A stretch of DNA of 64,000 nt, from positions 186,001-250,000 of the forward strand of contig NZ_JQMR01000001.1 of assembly GCF_000744825.1 (NCBI RefSeq). Direction: 5' to 3'. How positions within the stretch are numbered: position 1 is the first letter of the stretch; every line of letters begins with the position of its first letter. Below the pieces are notes generated by a model, which saw only the letters and a program-made list of their open reading frames with translations, made no database searches and was not told where the DNA came from. This stretch comes from Carnobacterium mobile DSM 4848 (GTDB lineage: Bacteria > Bacillota > Bacilli > Lactobacillales > Carnobacteriaceae). Of this stretch, positions 54,501-64,000 are shown one piece after another. Position numbers and translations under genes: made by a program.

Positions 54501-54532
54501 CTTGTTACCGCTAACAAGCAAAAAACGATTGC
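54501..54532 (+). promoter_or_regulatory. cre and MalR-like sites before malE2
   Basis: CTTGTTACCGCTAACAAG (54501-54518) is palindromic except for the central CCGC and contains a full cre match TGTTACCGCTAACA (54503-54516). AAAAACGATTGC (54521-54532) keeps ten of twelve bases of the GCAANCGNTTGC operator pattern. The start codon is 76 bases further. Confidence 0.7.
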
Positions 54533-54607
54533 AAGAAAGCGTTTTATCAATGATAATAAGAATGTAAGAAAGAGAGCAAACAAACCAAATAAGAGGGGGA
54601 TATCAAA

Positions 54608-55885
54608 ATGAAAAAAAGTAATTGGAAAAAGTATGCAGTCGGCTTAGTATCTGCAAGTGCTTTGTTGTTGGCTGCTTGCGGCGGAGGAAGCGGTACCGAT
54701 TCAACGTCTTCATCTAACAAAGAAAAAAATAGTGGAGACGAGCTACATATATCCGTTGATACGGGGTACATTAAATATATTGATGAAATCAAAGAAGCAT
54801 TTGAAAAAGAACACGATGTGAAAATCAAAGTAACTGAAAGAGATATGTTTGAACAGTTAGAAGCATTGCCTCTAGATGGACCAGCTGGAAACGCTCCTGA
54901 TATTATGATGTCAGCTTATGACCGCGTAGGCCCATTAGGACAACAGGGACACTTAGCTGAGATCACACTAGGAAATGAAGAGCAGTATGATGATACAGAT
55001 AAAGCACTAGTAACCATTGATGATAAAATTTATGCAGAACCTGCAGTTATCGAAACACTTGTTTTATACTACAACAAAGATTTAGTTGATAAAGCACCTG
55101 AGACTTTTAAAGATTTAGAAGCATTATCAAAAGATAAAAAATACGACTTCGCAGGCGAAGCAGGTAAAAATACTGGTTTCTTAGCAAAGTGGACTGACTT
55201 TTACTTCTCTTATGGATTAGTTGCCGGCTACGGCGGTTATGTATTTGGCGATAATGGAACAGACCCGACAGATATTGGATTGAATAATAAAGGAGCAGTC
55301 GAAGCTATCACGTATGCAACTGACTGGTTCCAAAACGTTTGGCCTCAAGGTATGCAAGATATCACGAGTTCAGATGCCTTTATTACAGACCAATTCTTAG
55401 CTGGAAAAGTTGGAGCGTTTATTGGCGGACCTTGGCAAGCAGCGGCTTTGCAAGAAGCTGGAGTGAACTATGGCGTATCGACTATCCCAACTTTGAACAA
55501 CGGTGAAGAGTATCAAGCATTCGGCGGCGGAAAAGGATGGGTCGTCAGCAACTATTCTAAAAATAAAGATGTGGCACAAGAATGGGTTGATTATGTCACA
55601 AATACAGAAAACCAAAACAAATTCTATGATATGACAAATGAGATTCCTGCAAATCAAGAGTCGCGTAAATACGCAACAGGACAAGACGATGAATTGACGA
55701 CTGCAGTAATTGACCAATTCAAAGAAGCTCAGCCAATGCCAAATATTCCTGAAATGGCAGAAGTTTGGGCAGGGGCAGAAAACTTGATGTTTGATGCTGC
55801 TTCGGGCAACAAAACACCTAAACAATCTGCAGACGACGCTGCAAAACTAATTTCTGAATCGATTGAACAAAAATACACTAACTAG
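54608..55885 (+). CDS. malE: Maltose/maltodextrin-binding lipoprotein, copy 2
   Basis: Binding lipoprotein of 425 residues, clearly paralogous to the previous gene: signal peptide with lipobox LAAC (Cys24), EAFEKEHDVKIKVTERDMFE, DGPAGNAPDIMMSAYDRVG, IGGPWQAAALQEAGVNYGVS and MPNIPEMAEVW. ATG follows AAGAGGGGGATATCAAA. It lies closest to malF and MalE2 is probably the main partner of MalFG. No residue-level prediction of ligand difference can be made from sequence alone. Confidence 0.93.
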   Translation: MKKSNWKKYAVGLVSASALLLAACGGGSGTDSTSSSNKEKNSGDELHISVDTGYIKYIDEIKEAFEKEHDVKIKVTERDMFEQLEALPLDGPAGNAPDIMMSAYDRVGPLGQQGHLAEITLGNEEQYDDTDKALVTIDDKIYAEPAVIETLVLYYNKDLVDKAPETFKDLEALSKDKKYDFAGEAGKNTGFLAKWTDFYFSYGLVAGYGGYVFGDNGTDPTDIGLNNKGAVEAITYATDWFQNVWPQGMQDITSSDAFITDQFLAGKVGAFIGGPWQAAALQEAGVNYGVSTIPTLNNGEEYQAFGGGKGWVVSNYSKNKDVAQEWVDYVTNTENQNKFYDMTNEIPANQESRKYATGQDDELTTAVIDQFKEAQPMPNIPEMAEVWAGAENLMFDAASGNKTPKQSADDAAKLISESIEQKYTN

Positions 55886-55909
55886 TTTTGTGCAAATAGG
55901 AACGACAGC

Positions 55910-55943
55910 TATCGGCAGAGAATGTTTTTATTCTCTGCCGATA
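55910..55943 (+). other. Perfect hairpin between malE2 and malF
   Basis: 14-bp perfect arms TATCGGCAGAGAAT (55910-55923) and ATTCTCTGCCGATA (55930-55943) with no T-run after it. Probably a transcript-stabilising or attenuating stem that keeps the binding protein in excess over the permeases. Confidence 0.75.
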
Positions 55944-55974
55944 ATTGTTAAATAAAGAGAAGGGGGAGAAAGAA

Positions 55975-57285
55975 ATGGCTAAGACAACACAGCCTAAATC
56001 AAAAAAGAATGAAAAGAAAGCGATGATCTATTCCATTATCCCGGGAATGGGACAATTTTATAATAATCAAAAATTCAAAGGGTTTGTTTTTTTAGGAATC
56101 TTCTTATTATTTGTTTTTGAAATGCTCAGTTTTGGAATCAATGCATTTGAAGGTTTAATCACTTTAGGCAGTGTACCCGTAGAAGACCATTCCTTATTTA
56201 TCATGATTAGCGGAACACTGCAATTGATCATTACGGTTATCTTCTTGGCTTTTTATGCACTGAATATTTATGATGCTAAAAAGGTTGCTGATAGATGGAA
56301 CAACGATTTAAAAGTCAATACGACAGCTAAAACTGTTTTATATAATGTTTACGATAACGGTTTTCCTTATCTTTTGATCGTTCCTGCCTATTTAATGATG
56401 GCTTTTACTATTATATTTCCAGTTTTAGTTACTTTGTTTATGGCGTTTACAAACTATGATTTCTATCATATTCCTCCAGCAAACTTGATTGACTGGATTG
56501 GTTTTAAAAACTTTACAAATATCTTATTTTTAAGTTCTTATCGCGATGCATTTTCTTCAGTATTTAGCTGGACTGTAATATGGACATTGTGTGCCACCAC
56601 GTTGCAAATATCTTTAGGAATCTTAACAGCAGTAGTGACAAACCAATCTTTTATCAAAGGAAAACGGTTCTTTGGAGTTATCTTCTTATTGCCGTGGGCT
56701 GTACCTGCTTTTATTACAATTCTGTCTTTCTCCAACATATTTAATGATAGTATTGGTGCAATCAACACCCAAGTTATTCCACTGATCAATCACTTACCAT
56801 TTGTTGAAATCGGACAAATTGCTTGGAAAACAAAAGCTGTATGGTCAAAAGTAGCTATTATACTGATTCAAGGCTGGCTTGGATTCCCTTATGTATATGT
56901 TATGACAACGAGTATTCTGCAATCTATTCCTGAAGATTTATATGAAGCGGCAAAAATTGATGGTGCAAGTGCGATTCAGCGGTTCAAAGAAATTACGTTG
57001 CCGATGATTTTCATGGTAGCCGCGCCGACTTTTATTACTCAGTATACGGGTAATTTCAATAACTTTTCAATGATTTACTTATTCAATAATGGCGGTCCAG
57101 GAAGTGTTGGCGGCGGAGCAGGAGCAACGGATATCTTGATTTCCTGGATATATAAGTTGACGACCGGAACCTCTCCTCAATACTCAATGGCAGCTGCCAT
57201 TACTTTAATTATTTCTCTTTTAGTTATTACCGTTTCCTTATTGGTATTCCGTAAAACAAATGCTTTCAATATGGAGGATGCTTAA
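55975..57285 (+). CDS. malF: Maltodextrin ABC transporter permease MalF
   Basis: Permease of 436 residues with a basic N-terminus (KSKKNEKKA), about eight membrane segments and the ABC-contact loop with [23 protein letters not shown] at 55975 has AAGGGGGAGAAAGA; an upstream in-frame start at 55945 is before that site. The N-terminal part ([18 protein letters not shown]) is typical of Gram-positive MalF. It ends 1 base before malG. No MalK-type ATPase gene is in the window, so energy must come from an ATPase elsewhere (such as MsmK). Confidence 0.94.
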   Translation: MAKTTQPKSKKNEKKAMIYSIIPGMGQFYNNQKFKGFVFLGIFLLFVFEMLSFGINAFEGLITLGSVPVEDHSLFIMISGTLQLIITVIFLAFYALNIYDAKKVADRWNNDLKVNTTAKTVLYNVYDNGFPYLLIVPAYLMMAFTIIFPVLVTLFMAFTNYDFYHIPPANLIDWIGFKNFTNILFLSSYRDAFSSVFSWTVIWTLCATTLQISLGILTAVVTNQSFIKGKRFFGVIFLLPWAVPAFITILSFSNIFNDSIGAINTQVIPLINHLPFVEIGQIAWKTKAVWSKVAIILIQGWLGFPYVYVMTTSILQSIPEDLYEAAKIDGASAIQRFKEITLPMIFMVAAPTFITQYTGNFNNFSMIYLFNNGGPGSVGGGAGATDILISWIYKLTTGTSPQYSMAAAITLIISLLVITVSLLVFRKTNAFNMEDA

Positions 57286-57286
57286 G

Positions 57287-58138
57287 ATGAAAAATAAACT
57301 GAAATCGCAAAAAACTTCCAGATTTTTAAATCATTTTTTTACTTATGCCTTTATGATTTTTCTTTCGATCATCATTATTTATCCATTGCTGATTACTGCA
57401 AGTTCGGCTTTTAAATCAGGCAATGTCACAGCTTTTTCATTAGACTTTAATGCAAATTGGACATTGAATAATTTTAAACGGCTTTTTGGAGAAACACTTT
57501 ACGGAACGTGGTATAAAAACACGTTGCTGGTGGCTGTATCAACGATGATCGTTCAAGTTGCATTGATTACTTTAGCTGGGTATGCCTACAGCCGCTATAA
57601 CTTTATGGGAAGAAAAAAAAGCTTGATGTTTTTCTTGGTCATTCAAATGGTACCGACAATGGCTGCTTTAACAGCTTTTTATGTTATGGCTTTGCTGTTA
57701 GGAGCATTAGATCAGTTTTGGTTCTTATCTATGTTGTATATCGGCGGCGGTATTCCAATGAATACGTGGCTGATGAAAGGCTATTTTGATACGGTTCCAA
57801 AAGAATTAGACGAATCTGCAAAATTAGACGGAGCGGGACATTTTAGAATATTTTGGCAAATCGTTTTGCCATTGGTTCGCCCAATGATTGCAGTACAAGC
57901 TTTGTGGGCCTTCATGGGACCATTCGGCGATTATATGCTGGCTCGTTTTTTACTAAGAAGTCCAGAAAAAATAACAGTAGCGGTCGGCTTGCAAACGTTT
58001 ATCAGCAACCCGCAAAATCAAAAAGTCTCCTTATTCGCTGCTGGAGCGATTTTAATTGCTGTACCGATTTCTATCTTGTTCTTCATGCTGCAAAAGAACT
58101 TTGTATCAGGACTAACATCTGGAGGAACCAAAGGATAA
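57287..58138 (+). CDS. malG: Maltodextrin ABC transporter permease MalG
   Basis: Permease of 283 residues with six predicted membrane segments and the EAA-type loop [37 protein letters not shown] and [20 protein letters not shown] are typical. ATG at 57287 with TGGAGGATG inside the malF end. It forms the transport channel with MalF. Confidence 0.94.
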   Translation: MKNKLKSQKTSRFLNHFFTYAFMIFLSIIIIYPLLITASSAFKSGNVTAFSLDFNANWTLNNFKRLFGETLYGTWYKNTLLVAVSTMIVQVALITLAGYAYSRYNFMGRKKSLMFFLVIQMVPTMAALTAFYVMALLLGALDQFWFLSMLYIGGGIPMNTWLMKGYFDTVPKELDESAKLDGAGHFRIFWQIVLPLVRPMIAVQALWAFMGPFGDYMLARFLLRSPEKITVAVGLQTFISNPQNQKVSLFAAGAILIAVPISILFFMLQKNFVSGLTSGGTKG

Positions 58139-58173
58139 CAGAATCGGTAAAACCTCTAAGTAAATAACAAAAG

Positions 58174-58198
58174 AAGCTGTCGCATTAAGACAGCTTTT
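58174..58198 (+). terminator. Weak hairpin after malG
   Basis: AAGCTGTC (58174-58181) pairs with GACAGCTT (58189-58196) followed by two T; probably partial read-through into the DUF1189 gene. Confidence 0.5.
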
Positions 58199-58242
58199 GA
58201 ATTAGAAAGTGTTGAAATATTGAATGAAAAGAAGTGAATGCC

Positions 58243-59103
58243 ATGAAAACCGATAAATTTCCATTGTCTTATTTTAACCAGATTTGGACACCGAAACGAT
58301 CTTTTAAAGGGCGGCACCAATTGAATTGGCTGCAGCTCGTCATCATACTAGTTTTTTTGACGAGTGTGCTGATGATTCCAGTTGCGTTGAATTTTGTGAA
58401 AATGGATAGTTACCCAATTGATGAAAGTTACCCTGATACTTTTGAATTAATTGACGATACAGTTGCAGCCGCACTGCAAAAGACTACAATCATCAACGGC
58501 ACATTGCAAATGCAGCCTGAATCAGAATACAAATCAAAAAACGGAATCGTTAGTATAGGAAGTTCTGAAGTGCAAGCCAAACAAAAACTGAAAGAAACAA
58601 ATGCACTCGTTTTTACAAAGAATCGTTTTTACTTAAAAAATAAAGAGGTTCCTGTTTCTAACGTTCAATACACAAAAGATTTTGATTTGAGCAGCGCAAA
58701 TTCCGTTAAAGAAATAAAAGATGAGCTTTCTCGACAATGGTTTATTCAAAACCGTGGGTATGTAATGGGTTCTTTGATGTTCTTGGTATTCAGTATTTTA
58801 TTTGTCAGTACGATTTTTATTGTCTTCGGTTCAGCTTTTTTCTTGTACTTAACTAGAAAAAACTCTTTTTCATCGATTAAAACGTATAAGGAATCTATGA
58901 ACTTGGTATTAAATGCCTTAGGGCTGCCAACGCTGGTCGTACTCATTTCAGCTTTTGTGCAATTTGACATAGTAGTGATGTTGACGATTCAATCTCTTGG
59001 ACTAGTTCTGATGATTTTAATGGTTTTTTATCAAACAAAATTTAATGACAAAGCAAGTTTAGAAAATAATAAGAGTGTCTTTGGAGGTAAAGTCAATGGT
59101 TAA
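58243..59103 (+). CDS. DUF1189 membrane protein of the maltodextrin locus
   Basis: Membrane protein of 286 residues in the DUF1189 family, which includes MalA of pneumococcal and YvdJ of B. subtilis maltodextrin operons. One membrane segment near residue 30-50, an extracytoplasmic region of about 120 residues and three to four C-terminal segments ([20 protein letters not shown]). ATG at 58243; an in-frame GTG at 58234 is less likely. It overlaps the maltose phosphorylase start by 8 bases. Its location suggests an accessory role in maltodextrin use; the mechanism is unknown. Confidence 0.82.
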   Translation: MKTDKFPLSYFNQIWTPKRSFKGRHQLNWLQLVIILVFLTSVLMIPVALNFVKMDSYPIDESYPDTFELIDDTVAAALQKTTIINGTLQMQPESEYKSKNGIVSIGSSEVQAKQKLKETNALVFTKNRFYLKNKEVPVSNVQYTKDFDLSSANSVKEIKDELSRQWFIQNRGYVMGSLMFLVFSILFVSTIFIVFGSAFFLYLTRKNSFSSIKTYKESMNLVLNALGLPTLVVLISAFVQFDIVVMLTIQSLGLVLMILMVFYQTKFNDKASLENNKSVFGGKVNG

Positions 59104-61393
59104 AAGGTTATTTGAAGTAGATCCTTGGAAAATCGTATCTTCTTCTCTTGAAAAGAAGGATAAGCGTTTGCAAGAAAGTTTAACTTCTATTGGAAATGGT
59201 TATATGGGAATGCGCGGCAATTTTGAAGAAGGGTATTCAGGCGACAGTCACTTAGGGACCTACTTAGCTGGTGTGTGGTTTCCGGATAAGACACGGGTCG
59301 GCTGGTGGAAAAACGGCTACCCCGAGTACTTTGGGAAAGTAATCAATGCAACGAATTTTATTCCAGTTGAGGTATATGTCAATGGTCAAAAAATTGATTT
59401 AGCCAATGATTTTATAAAAGATTATAAAATTGAATTAAATATGAAAACAGGAATTTTGCATCGTTCTTATAGTCTAATCAAAGACGGAAATGAAATTTGT
59501 TTACATTTTAAACGGTTTGTCAGTTTAACGATCAAAGAATTAGCTCTTATTGAAGTAAGTGCTGAAATGCTGCAAGGCGAAGCAGCCATTTCATTTGTTC
59601 CCTTAATGGATGGGAATGTGTCAAACGAAGACAGCAACTACGAGGAAAATTTTTGGATAGAGATGGATCGTGGAATTGGTGAAAAAAGCTACTTAACAAC
59701 AAAAACGATTCCTAATAACTTTGGCATTGAGCAGTTCACCGTTACAACGATGATGCAAACACTCGCTGAAGAAGCAGAAAGCCGGCAAACTGCTGAAAAA
59801 GCGATGCAAGTACGAGAAGAAATAAACTATCAATTATCAACAGGAGAAAAAGCCTGTGTTACAAAATTAGTGAGTGTCGTTACAAGTCGTGATATTGTGC
59901 CAGAAAAGCAGAAAACCGCTGCTGCACTTATTTTAGACCAAGCAGCAGCAAAAGGGCCGGCTGAACTAGAAGCCGAGCATATTGCAGCATGGGCTGAGCG
60001 ATGGCATAAAGCCGACGTAGTGATCGAAGGCGATGACGAAAGTCAACAAGGTATTCGATTTAATATTTTCCAACTGTTCTCCACTTATTATGGAGAAGAC
60101 TCGCGTTTGAATGTGGGACCGAAAGGATTTACAGGCGAAAAATACGGCGGAGCAACTTATTGGGACACAGAAGCCTATATTGTACCCATGTATCTTTCTG
60201 TAGCTGATGAAGCTGTAACTGAGCAATTATTGAAATACCGTTTTGATCAATTGCCAGGCGCTTTCCACAATGCTGAACAGCAAGGGTTAAAAGGTGCTTT
60301 ATATCCGATGGTTACCTTTAATGGGATAGAGTGCCATAACGAATGGGAAATTACTTTTGAAGAAATTCATCGTAACAGCACGATTGCTTATGCTATTTAT
60401 AATTATACAAACTACACTGGCAAAGAAGAGTATTTGCTGACAAAAGGCATTGATGTGTTAACCGCAATCGCTCGTTTTTGGGCAGACCGCGTTCATTATT
60501 CTGCTCGATCAGATCACTATATGATTCATGGAGTTACAGGACCTAATGAGTATGAAAACAATGTAAACAACAACTGGTATACCAATCGAATGGCAGTATG
60601 GGAGTTGGAATATACTTTAGAGAGTTTAGAAAAAATTTCAATAACGAAACAAGCAGAGCTAAACGTGACAGACGAAGAAACAGCTTATTGGAAAGATATT
60701 ATTGCTAAGATGTACTATCCATATAATGAAGAATTAGGCGTTTTTGTTCAACATGATACATTTCTTGATAAAGACTTGCGACCTGTTGCTTCATTAGATA
60801 CAGCAGAACAACCTATCAATCAACATTGGTCTTGGGATAAAATTTTACGTTCTTGTTTTATTAAGCAAGCTGATGTACTTCAAGGAATCTATTACTTGAA
60901 TCATGAATTCACTATGGAAGAAAAACAACGGAACTTTGATTTTTATGAGCCGATGACTGTTCATGAAAGCTCCCTCTCTCCTTCTATCCATGCTGTTCTG
61001 GCAGCTGAACTAGGAAATACAGAAAAAGCTGTTGAATTTTATGCGCGAACAGCCCGTTTAGACTTGGATAACTATAATAACGACACTGAAGACGGGTTAC
61101 ACATTACTTCAATGAGCGGCGGATGGCTGGCTATAGTGCAAGGTTTTGCTGGGATGCGCACAGCTGATGCGCAGTTGTCTTTTAAACCTTTTTGTCCTGC
61201 TGGATGGGATAGCTACAATTTTATGATTAAATACCGCGGCAGATTGTTGCATATCACAGTTACAAAAGAAACAGTAAAAGTTGTTCTAGTAGAAGGAAAT
61301 GCTTTAACTTTCAAACTATATGATGACGTATATGAATTGACAAGCGAAGTTTCTGCTGCTGTTCAGCAAACAGTTAAAAAGGATGAATTTTAA
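59096..61393 (+). CDS. mapA: Maltose phosphorylase (GH65)
   Basis: GH65 inverting phosphorylase of 765 residues: maltose + phosphate to beta-glucose-1-phosphate + glucose. Catalytic acid Glu485 in [14 protein letters not shown]; substrate-binding Trp356-Asp357 in [24 protein letters not shown] at 416-428. The position of WD and Glu agrees with the L. brevis enzyme. ATG at 59096 follows GGAGGTAAAGTCA; it overlaps the DUF1189 gene. Cytoplasmic and coupled to pgmB directly after, which consumes the beta-anomer. Confidence 0.95.
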   Translation: MVKRLFEVDPWKIVSSSLEKKDKRLQESLTSIGNGYMGMRGNFEEGYSGDSHLGTYLAGVWFPDKTRVGWWKNGYPEYFGKVINATNFIPVEVYVNGQKIDLANDFIKDYKIELNMKTGILHRSYSLIKDGNEICLHFKRFVSLTIKELALIEVSAEMLQGEAAISFVPLMDGNVSNEDSNYEENFWIEMDRGIGEKSYLTTKTIPNNFGIEQFTVTTMMQTLAEEAESRQTAEKAMQVREEINYQLSTGEKACVTKLVSVVTSRDIVPEKQKTAAALILDQAAAKGPAELEAEHIAAWAERWHKADVVIEGDDESQQGIRFNIFQLFSTYYGEDSRLNVGPKGFTGEKYGGATYWDTEAYIVPMYLSVADEAVTEQLLKYRFDQLPGAFHNAEQQGLKGALYPMVTFNGIECHNEWEITFEEIHRNSTIAYAIYNYTNYTGKEEYLLTKGIDVLTAIARFWADRVHYSARSDHYMIHGVTGPNEYENNVNNNWYTNRMAVWELEYTLESLEKISITKQAELNVTDEETAYWKDIIAKMYYPYNEELGVFVQHDTFLDKDLRPVASLDTAEQPINQHWSWDKILRSCFIKQADVLQGIYYLNHEFTMEEKQRNFDFYEPMTVHESSLSPSIHAVLAAELGNTEKAVEFYARTARLDLDNYNNDTEDGLHITSMSGGWLAIVQGFAGMRTADAQLSFKPFCPAGWDSYNFMIKYRGRLLHITVTKETVKVVLVEGNALTFKLYDDVYELTSEVSAAVQQTVKKDEF

Positions 61394-61415
61394 ACCAAAC
61401 AAGGAAGTGACAGAT

Positions 61416-62078
61416 ATGATCAAAGGGTTTGTATTTGACTTAGATGGCGTATTGACAGACACCGCAGAGTACCATTATTTAGCATGGCAAGAATTGGGTG
61501 AAAAAATTGGGATTTCTTTTGACCGGGAGTTTAATGAACAATTGAAAGGCATCAGTCGCATGGATTCACTGGAACGAATCTTAGCTTATGGCCATAAAAG
61601 CAATCTCTATTCTGAAGAAAAGAAAATGATTTTAGCAGATGAAAAAAATGAAGACTATAAAAAGCTGATTACTCAAATCACTCCAGCTGATCTGCTTCCT
61701 GGTATACCAGAGTTGTTGAATGAAATAAAAACATCTGAAATCAAATTAGCTTTGGCTTCTGCTAGTAAAAATGGACCCGTTATCTTGGAGCGTTTAGGGA
61801 TTGCCGATTTATTTGATACAGTAGTTGATCCCGCAACATTAAAGAAAGGTAAGCCGGATCCGGAAATTTTTATTAAAGGAGCAGAGCAATTGGGACTGCG
61901 GCCAGAAGAATGTGTTGGTGTTGAAGACGCAGAAGCTGGAATCGAAGCGATCAATGTGGCTGGCATGTTTTCAGTTGGGGTAGGCAATGAGCCATCCATG
62001 AAAGCAGCGGATTTATTTGTTGCTTCTACAGCTGATTTAAGACTTTCAACTATATTAGCAGCAGTTCAAAATAAATAA
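61416..62078 (+). CDS. pgmB: Beta-phosphoglucomutase
   Basis: HAD-superfamily enzyme of 220 residues interconverting beta-glucose-1-phosphate and glucose-6-phosphate. Nucleophile Asp8 and acid/base Asp10 in FDLDGVLTDTAEYH; LALASASKNGP; GKPDPEIF; GVEDAEAGIEAI. ATG at 61416 with AAGGAAGTGA; the in-frame start at 61383 lies inside mapA. It completes the phosphorolytic route from maltose, and the 22-base gap to mapA shows co-transcription. Confidence 0.96.
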   Translation: MIKGFVFDLDGVLTDTAEYHYLAWQELGEKIGISFDREFNEQLKGISRMDSLERILAYGHKSNLYSEEKKMILADEKNEDYKKLITQITPADLLPGIPELLNEIKTSEIKLALASASKNGPVILERLGIADLFDTVVDPATLKKGKPDPEIFIKGAEQLGLRPEECVGVEDAEAGIEAINVAGMFSVGVGNEPSMKAADLFVASTADLRLSTILAAVQNK

Positions 62079-62100
62079 AAAGAGAAGGAGTCTTTGTAAA

Positions 62101-63732
62101 ATGAAAAAAAAGTGGTGGCATAGTTCAGTTGTTTATCAAGTGTATCCTAGAAGTTTCCAAGATAGTAATGGAGATGGAATTGGAGACTTACGAGGAATTA
62201 TCCAGCGTTTGGATTACTTAGCTGAATTAGGCATTGATGTTATTTGGTTGAGTCCAGTCTATCAATCGCCAAATGACGATAACGGTTACGATATCAGCGA
62301 TTATCAAGCTATCTCTCCAGAATTCGGAACGATGGAGGACATGGAAAGATTGATTGAAGAAGCCAGAAAGAGAAACATTCGAATGGTAATGGATTTAGTT
62401 GTTAACCATACATCCGATGAACATCCTTGGTTTATTGAAGCTCAAAAAGGACGCGATAATGCATTTCGTGATTTCTATATTTGGCGGGACCCAGCTGAAG
62501 ATGGAGGACTGCCCAATGAACTGTTATCAGTTTTCAGCGGTCCAGCTTGGGAATTTGATGAAAATTCCGGACAATATTACTTGCATCTCTATAGTAAGAA
62601 ACAGCCAGATTTGAATTGGGAAAACCCCGAAGTCCGTGAACAAATTTGGAACATGATGAATTTTTGGCTAGAAAAAGGTATTGGCGGATTCCGAATGGAT
62701 GTTATTGACACTATCGGAAAAGTACCAGATGAACTAATTACTACGAATGGACCGAAATTACATGATTATTTGCAAGAAATGAATCAACGAACCTTTGGCA
62801 ATTACGATGTACTGACAGTTGGTGAGACATGGGGAGCAACTCCTGAGATTGCAAAACTGTATTCCGATCCTGACCGTGAAGAGCTATCAATGGTATTTCA
62901 ATTTGAACACATTGGTTTAGACCAGCAGCCGGATAAACCAAAATGGGATACAAAGCCGCTTGATTTTATTGAATTAAAAGCTGTTTTCACTAAATGGCAA
63001 ACTGAATTGGATGGAAAAGGCTGGAATAGTTTATTTTGGAATAATCATGATATACCGCGCATTGTTTCCAATTGGGGAGATGATTCTGAAGAATACCGAG
63101 TTGTTTCAGCAAAAATGTTTGCGACATTTTTACATCTATTGAAAGGAACACCGTATATTTACCAAGGAGAAGAAATTGGTATGATCAACACTCCTGTTTC
63201 TTCTATAGAAGAGATTGATGATATCGAAAGTAAAAATATGTACCATGAACGCATAGCACAAGGTTGTGATCCTCAAGCTATTTTAGCGTCTATTAATAAA
63301 AAGGGACGCGATAATTCAAGACGTCCAATGCAATGGGATGCTACAGTACATGCCGGCTTTACGTCCGGAACACCTTGGTTAGCTTTAAACCCTCTTTATA
63401 GAGAAATAAATGTAGCTGCTGATTACTTAAAGGAAGATAGTATTTTTAAGCATTATCAAAAATTAATACAACTACGGAAAGAGCACGAATTGGTAGTTTG
63501 GGGAGAGTATCGGGAACTATTGCCAGAAGACCCTCAGTTATATGTATACGAACGCAGTTACAATGGCGAAACCTGGTTAGTTGTGATTAATTTTTATGGA
63601 ACAACGGCAGTTTATAAAGATCCTTCTCGTCAGGCAGATTCAATTATTTTAAGCAATTACATGAACAGTGGAATGGAGTTATCAAACTTAATGCTTCGAC
63701 CTTATGAGGCTGTTGTTTACCAATTGAGTTAG
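62101..63732 (+). CDS. malL: GH13_31 oligo-1,6-glucosidase/alpha-glucosidase 3
   Basis: Alpha-glucosidase of 543 residues. Catalytic Asp200 in GFRMDVIDT, Glu242 in VGETWGA and Asp317 in NNHDIPR; DLVVNHTSDEH in region I. The Val following Asp200 is the residue linked with alpha-1,6 specificity in oligo-1,6-glucosidases, in contrast to the Ala of the two upstream enzymes. It probably clears isomaltose, panose and limit-dextrin branches. ATG with AGAAGGAGTCTTTGTAAA. Last gene of the cluster before a strong terminator. Confidence 0.92.
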   Translation: MKKKWWHSSVVYQVYPRSFQDSNGDGIGDLRGIIQRLDYLAELGIDVIWLSPVYQSPNDDNGYDISDYQAISPEFGTMEDMERLIEEARKRNIRMVMDLVVNHTSDEHPWFIEAQKGRDNAFRDFYIWRDPAEDGGLPNELLSVFSGPAWEFDENSGQYYLHLYSKKQPDLNWENPEVREQIWNMMNFWLEKGIGGFRMDVIDTIGKVPDELITTNGPKLHDYLQEMNQRTFGNYDVLTVGETWGATPEIAKLYSDPDREELSMVFQFEHIGLDQQPDKPKWDTKPLDFIELKAVFTKWQTELDGKGWNSLFWNNHDIPRIVSNWGDDSEEYRVVSAKMFATFLHLLKGTPYIYQGEEIGMINTPVSSIEEIDDIESKNMYHERIAQGCDPQAILASINKKGRDNSRRPMQWDATVHAGFTSGTPWLALNPLYREINVAADYLKEDSIFKHYQKLIQLRKEHELVVWGEYRELLPEDPQLYVYERSYNGETWLVVINFYGTTAVYKDPSRQADSIILSNYMNSGMELSNLMLRPYEAVVYQLS

Positions 63733-63738
63733 GTGAAG

Positions 63739-63777
63739 AGTTTTAAAGGACTAGGAAGTTCTTTAAAACTTTTTTTA
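63739..63777 (+). terminator. Terminator of the maltose operon
   Basis: Perfect 10-bp arms AGTTTTAAAG (63739-63748) and CTTTAAAACT (63761-63770), then seven T. Confidence 0.92.
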
Positions 63778-63783
63778 TAGAGT

Positions 63784-63827
63784 AGGGTATTATAAGTTTT
63801 TTTATATTCAATGTCTAGTGGATCAAG
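63784..63827. repeat. Second copy of the 44-base intergenic repeat
   Basis: Matches 38841-38884 in 37 of 44 positions, both opening AGGRTATTATAAGTTTTT and closing TCTAG(C/T)GGA(A/T)CAAG. The remainder to 64000 shows no gene; a CAAG/CTTG mini-stem at 63824-63836 may be a relic of the fold-back part. Confidence 0.7.
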
Positions 63828-64000
63828 GCGGGCTTGTCTCTCTTTTCTTATTTATTAGAGTAAAACGAACGATTTAGAATGCTTGGCAAGAAAAGTTCCT
63901 TTATTCAAATCCATCTGCATATATATACGAGAAATAAAAAGAATGTTTCTGTGAACGTTCGTCTTTAAAACGTAGATGAATTTTTTTGAAATTGTTATTG

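Overview
The window looks like a chromosomal segment of a low-GC Gram-positive of the order Lactobacillales, most likely Carnobacterium or a close relative. The basis is an AT-rich sequence, strong AGGAGG-type ribosome binding sites, lipoprotein-type binding proteins, a maltose phosphorylase plus beta-phosphoglucomutase route, an NtdP (DUF402) gene, and the characteristic recX-mutY and perR types. The genus is an inference; no rRNA gene is present to confirm it. No tRNA, rRNA, CRISPR array, intact insertion sequence or prophage was seen.

Layout. (1) 1-5011: end of a mannoside-degrading operon (GH125 alpha-mannosidase cut by the window edge, a GH1 glycosidase, a GH38 alpha-mannosidase). (2) 5131-6698: a metallo-beta-lactamase-fold hydrolase and a YitT-type membrane protein. 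(3) 6841-12588: complete ribose operon rbsRKDACB with its promoter, a LacI-type operator and a terminator. (4) 12836-13905: a nagA pseudogene with two independent lesions. (5) 13978-17591, minus strand: 6-phospho-beta-glucosidase, a cellobiose-type PTS IIC and a GntR/UTRA regulator. (6) 17775-18098: a small Cys-rich four-helix (DUF326) protein. (7) 18897-33817: a 13-gene exopolysaccharide/capsule operon of Wzx/Wzy type behind a roughly 700-base non-coding leader. (8) 33994-47351: housekeeping and stress genes: C39-like protein, deoxynucleoside kinase, a YflT-SDR-YflT stress cluster, recX-mutY, ntdP, an anchored SGNH-like protein, a FUSC-type exporter, perR, a LacI regulator and a lipid kinase. 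(9) 47530-63732: a large maltose/maltodextrin region with three GH13 alpha-glucosidases, a neopullulanase-type enzyme, two MalE binding proteins, MalF, MalG, a DUF1189 protein, maltose phosphorylase and beta-phosphoglucomutase.

How the genes work together. The maltose region forms a full path: MalE1/MalE2-MalFG import maltodextrins (no MalK ATPase is present, so a shared MsmK-type ATPase elsewhere is expected); neopullulanase and alpha-glucosidases shorten them; maltose phosphorylase yields glucose and beta-glucose-1-phosphate; PgmB makes glucose-6-phosphate. LacI-family operators and cre-like palindromes lie in front of rbsR, agl2, malE1, malE2 and the phospho-glucosidase operon, so carbon catabolite control appears to be a common theme. 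In the polysaccharide operon a PglF-like dehydratase, a PglE/EpsN-like aminotransferase and a PglC-like phosphosugar transferase suggest a 4-amino-4,6-dideoxy-GlcNAc initiating sugar; no matching acetyltransferase is encoded here.

Most notable: the doubly broken nagA; a MutY with three of four Fe-S cysteines replaced; an SGNH-like protein without its catalytic Ser and His; a glycosyltransferase with a degraded DxD; a paired malE duplication with each copy followed by a related hairpin; a 141-base inverted-repeat element in the polysaccharide leader; and two large intergenic fold-back elements, one sharing a 44-base segment with the end of the window.
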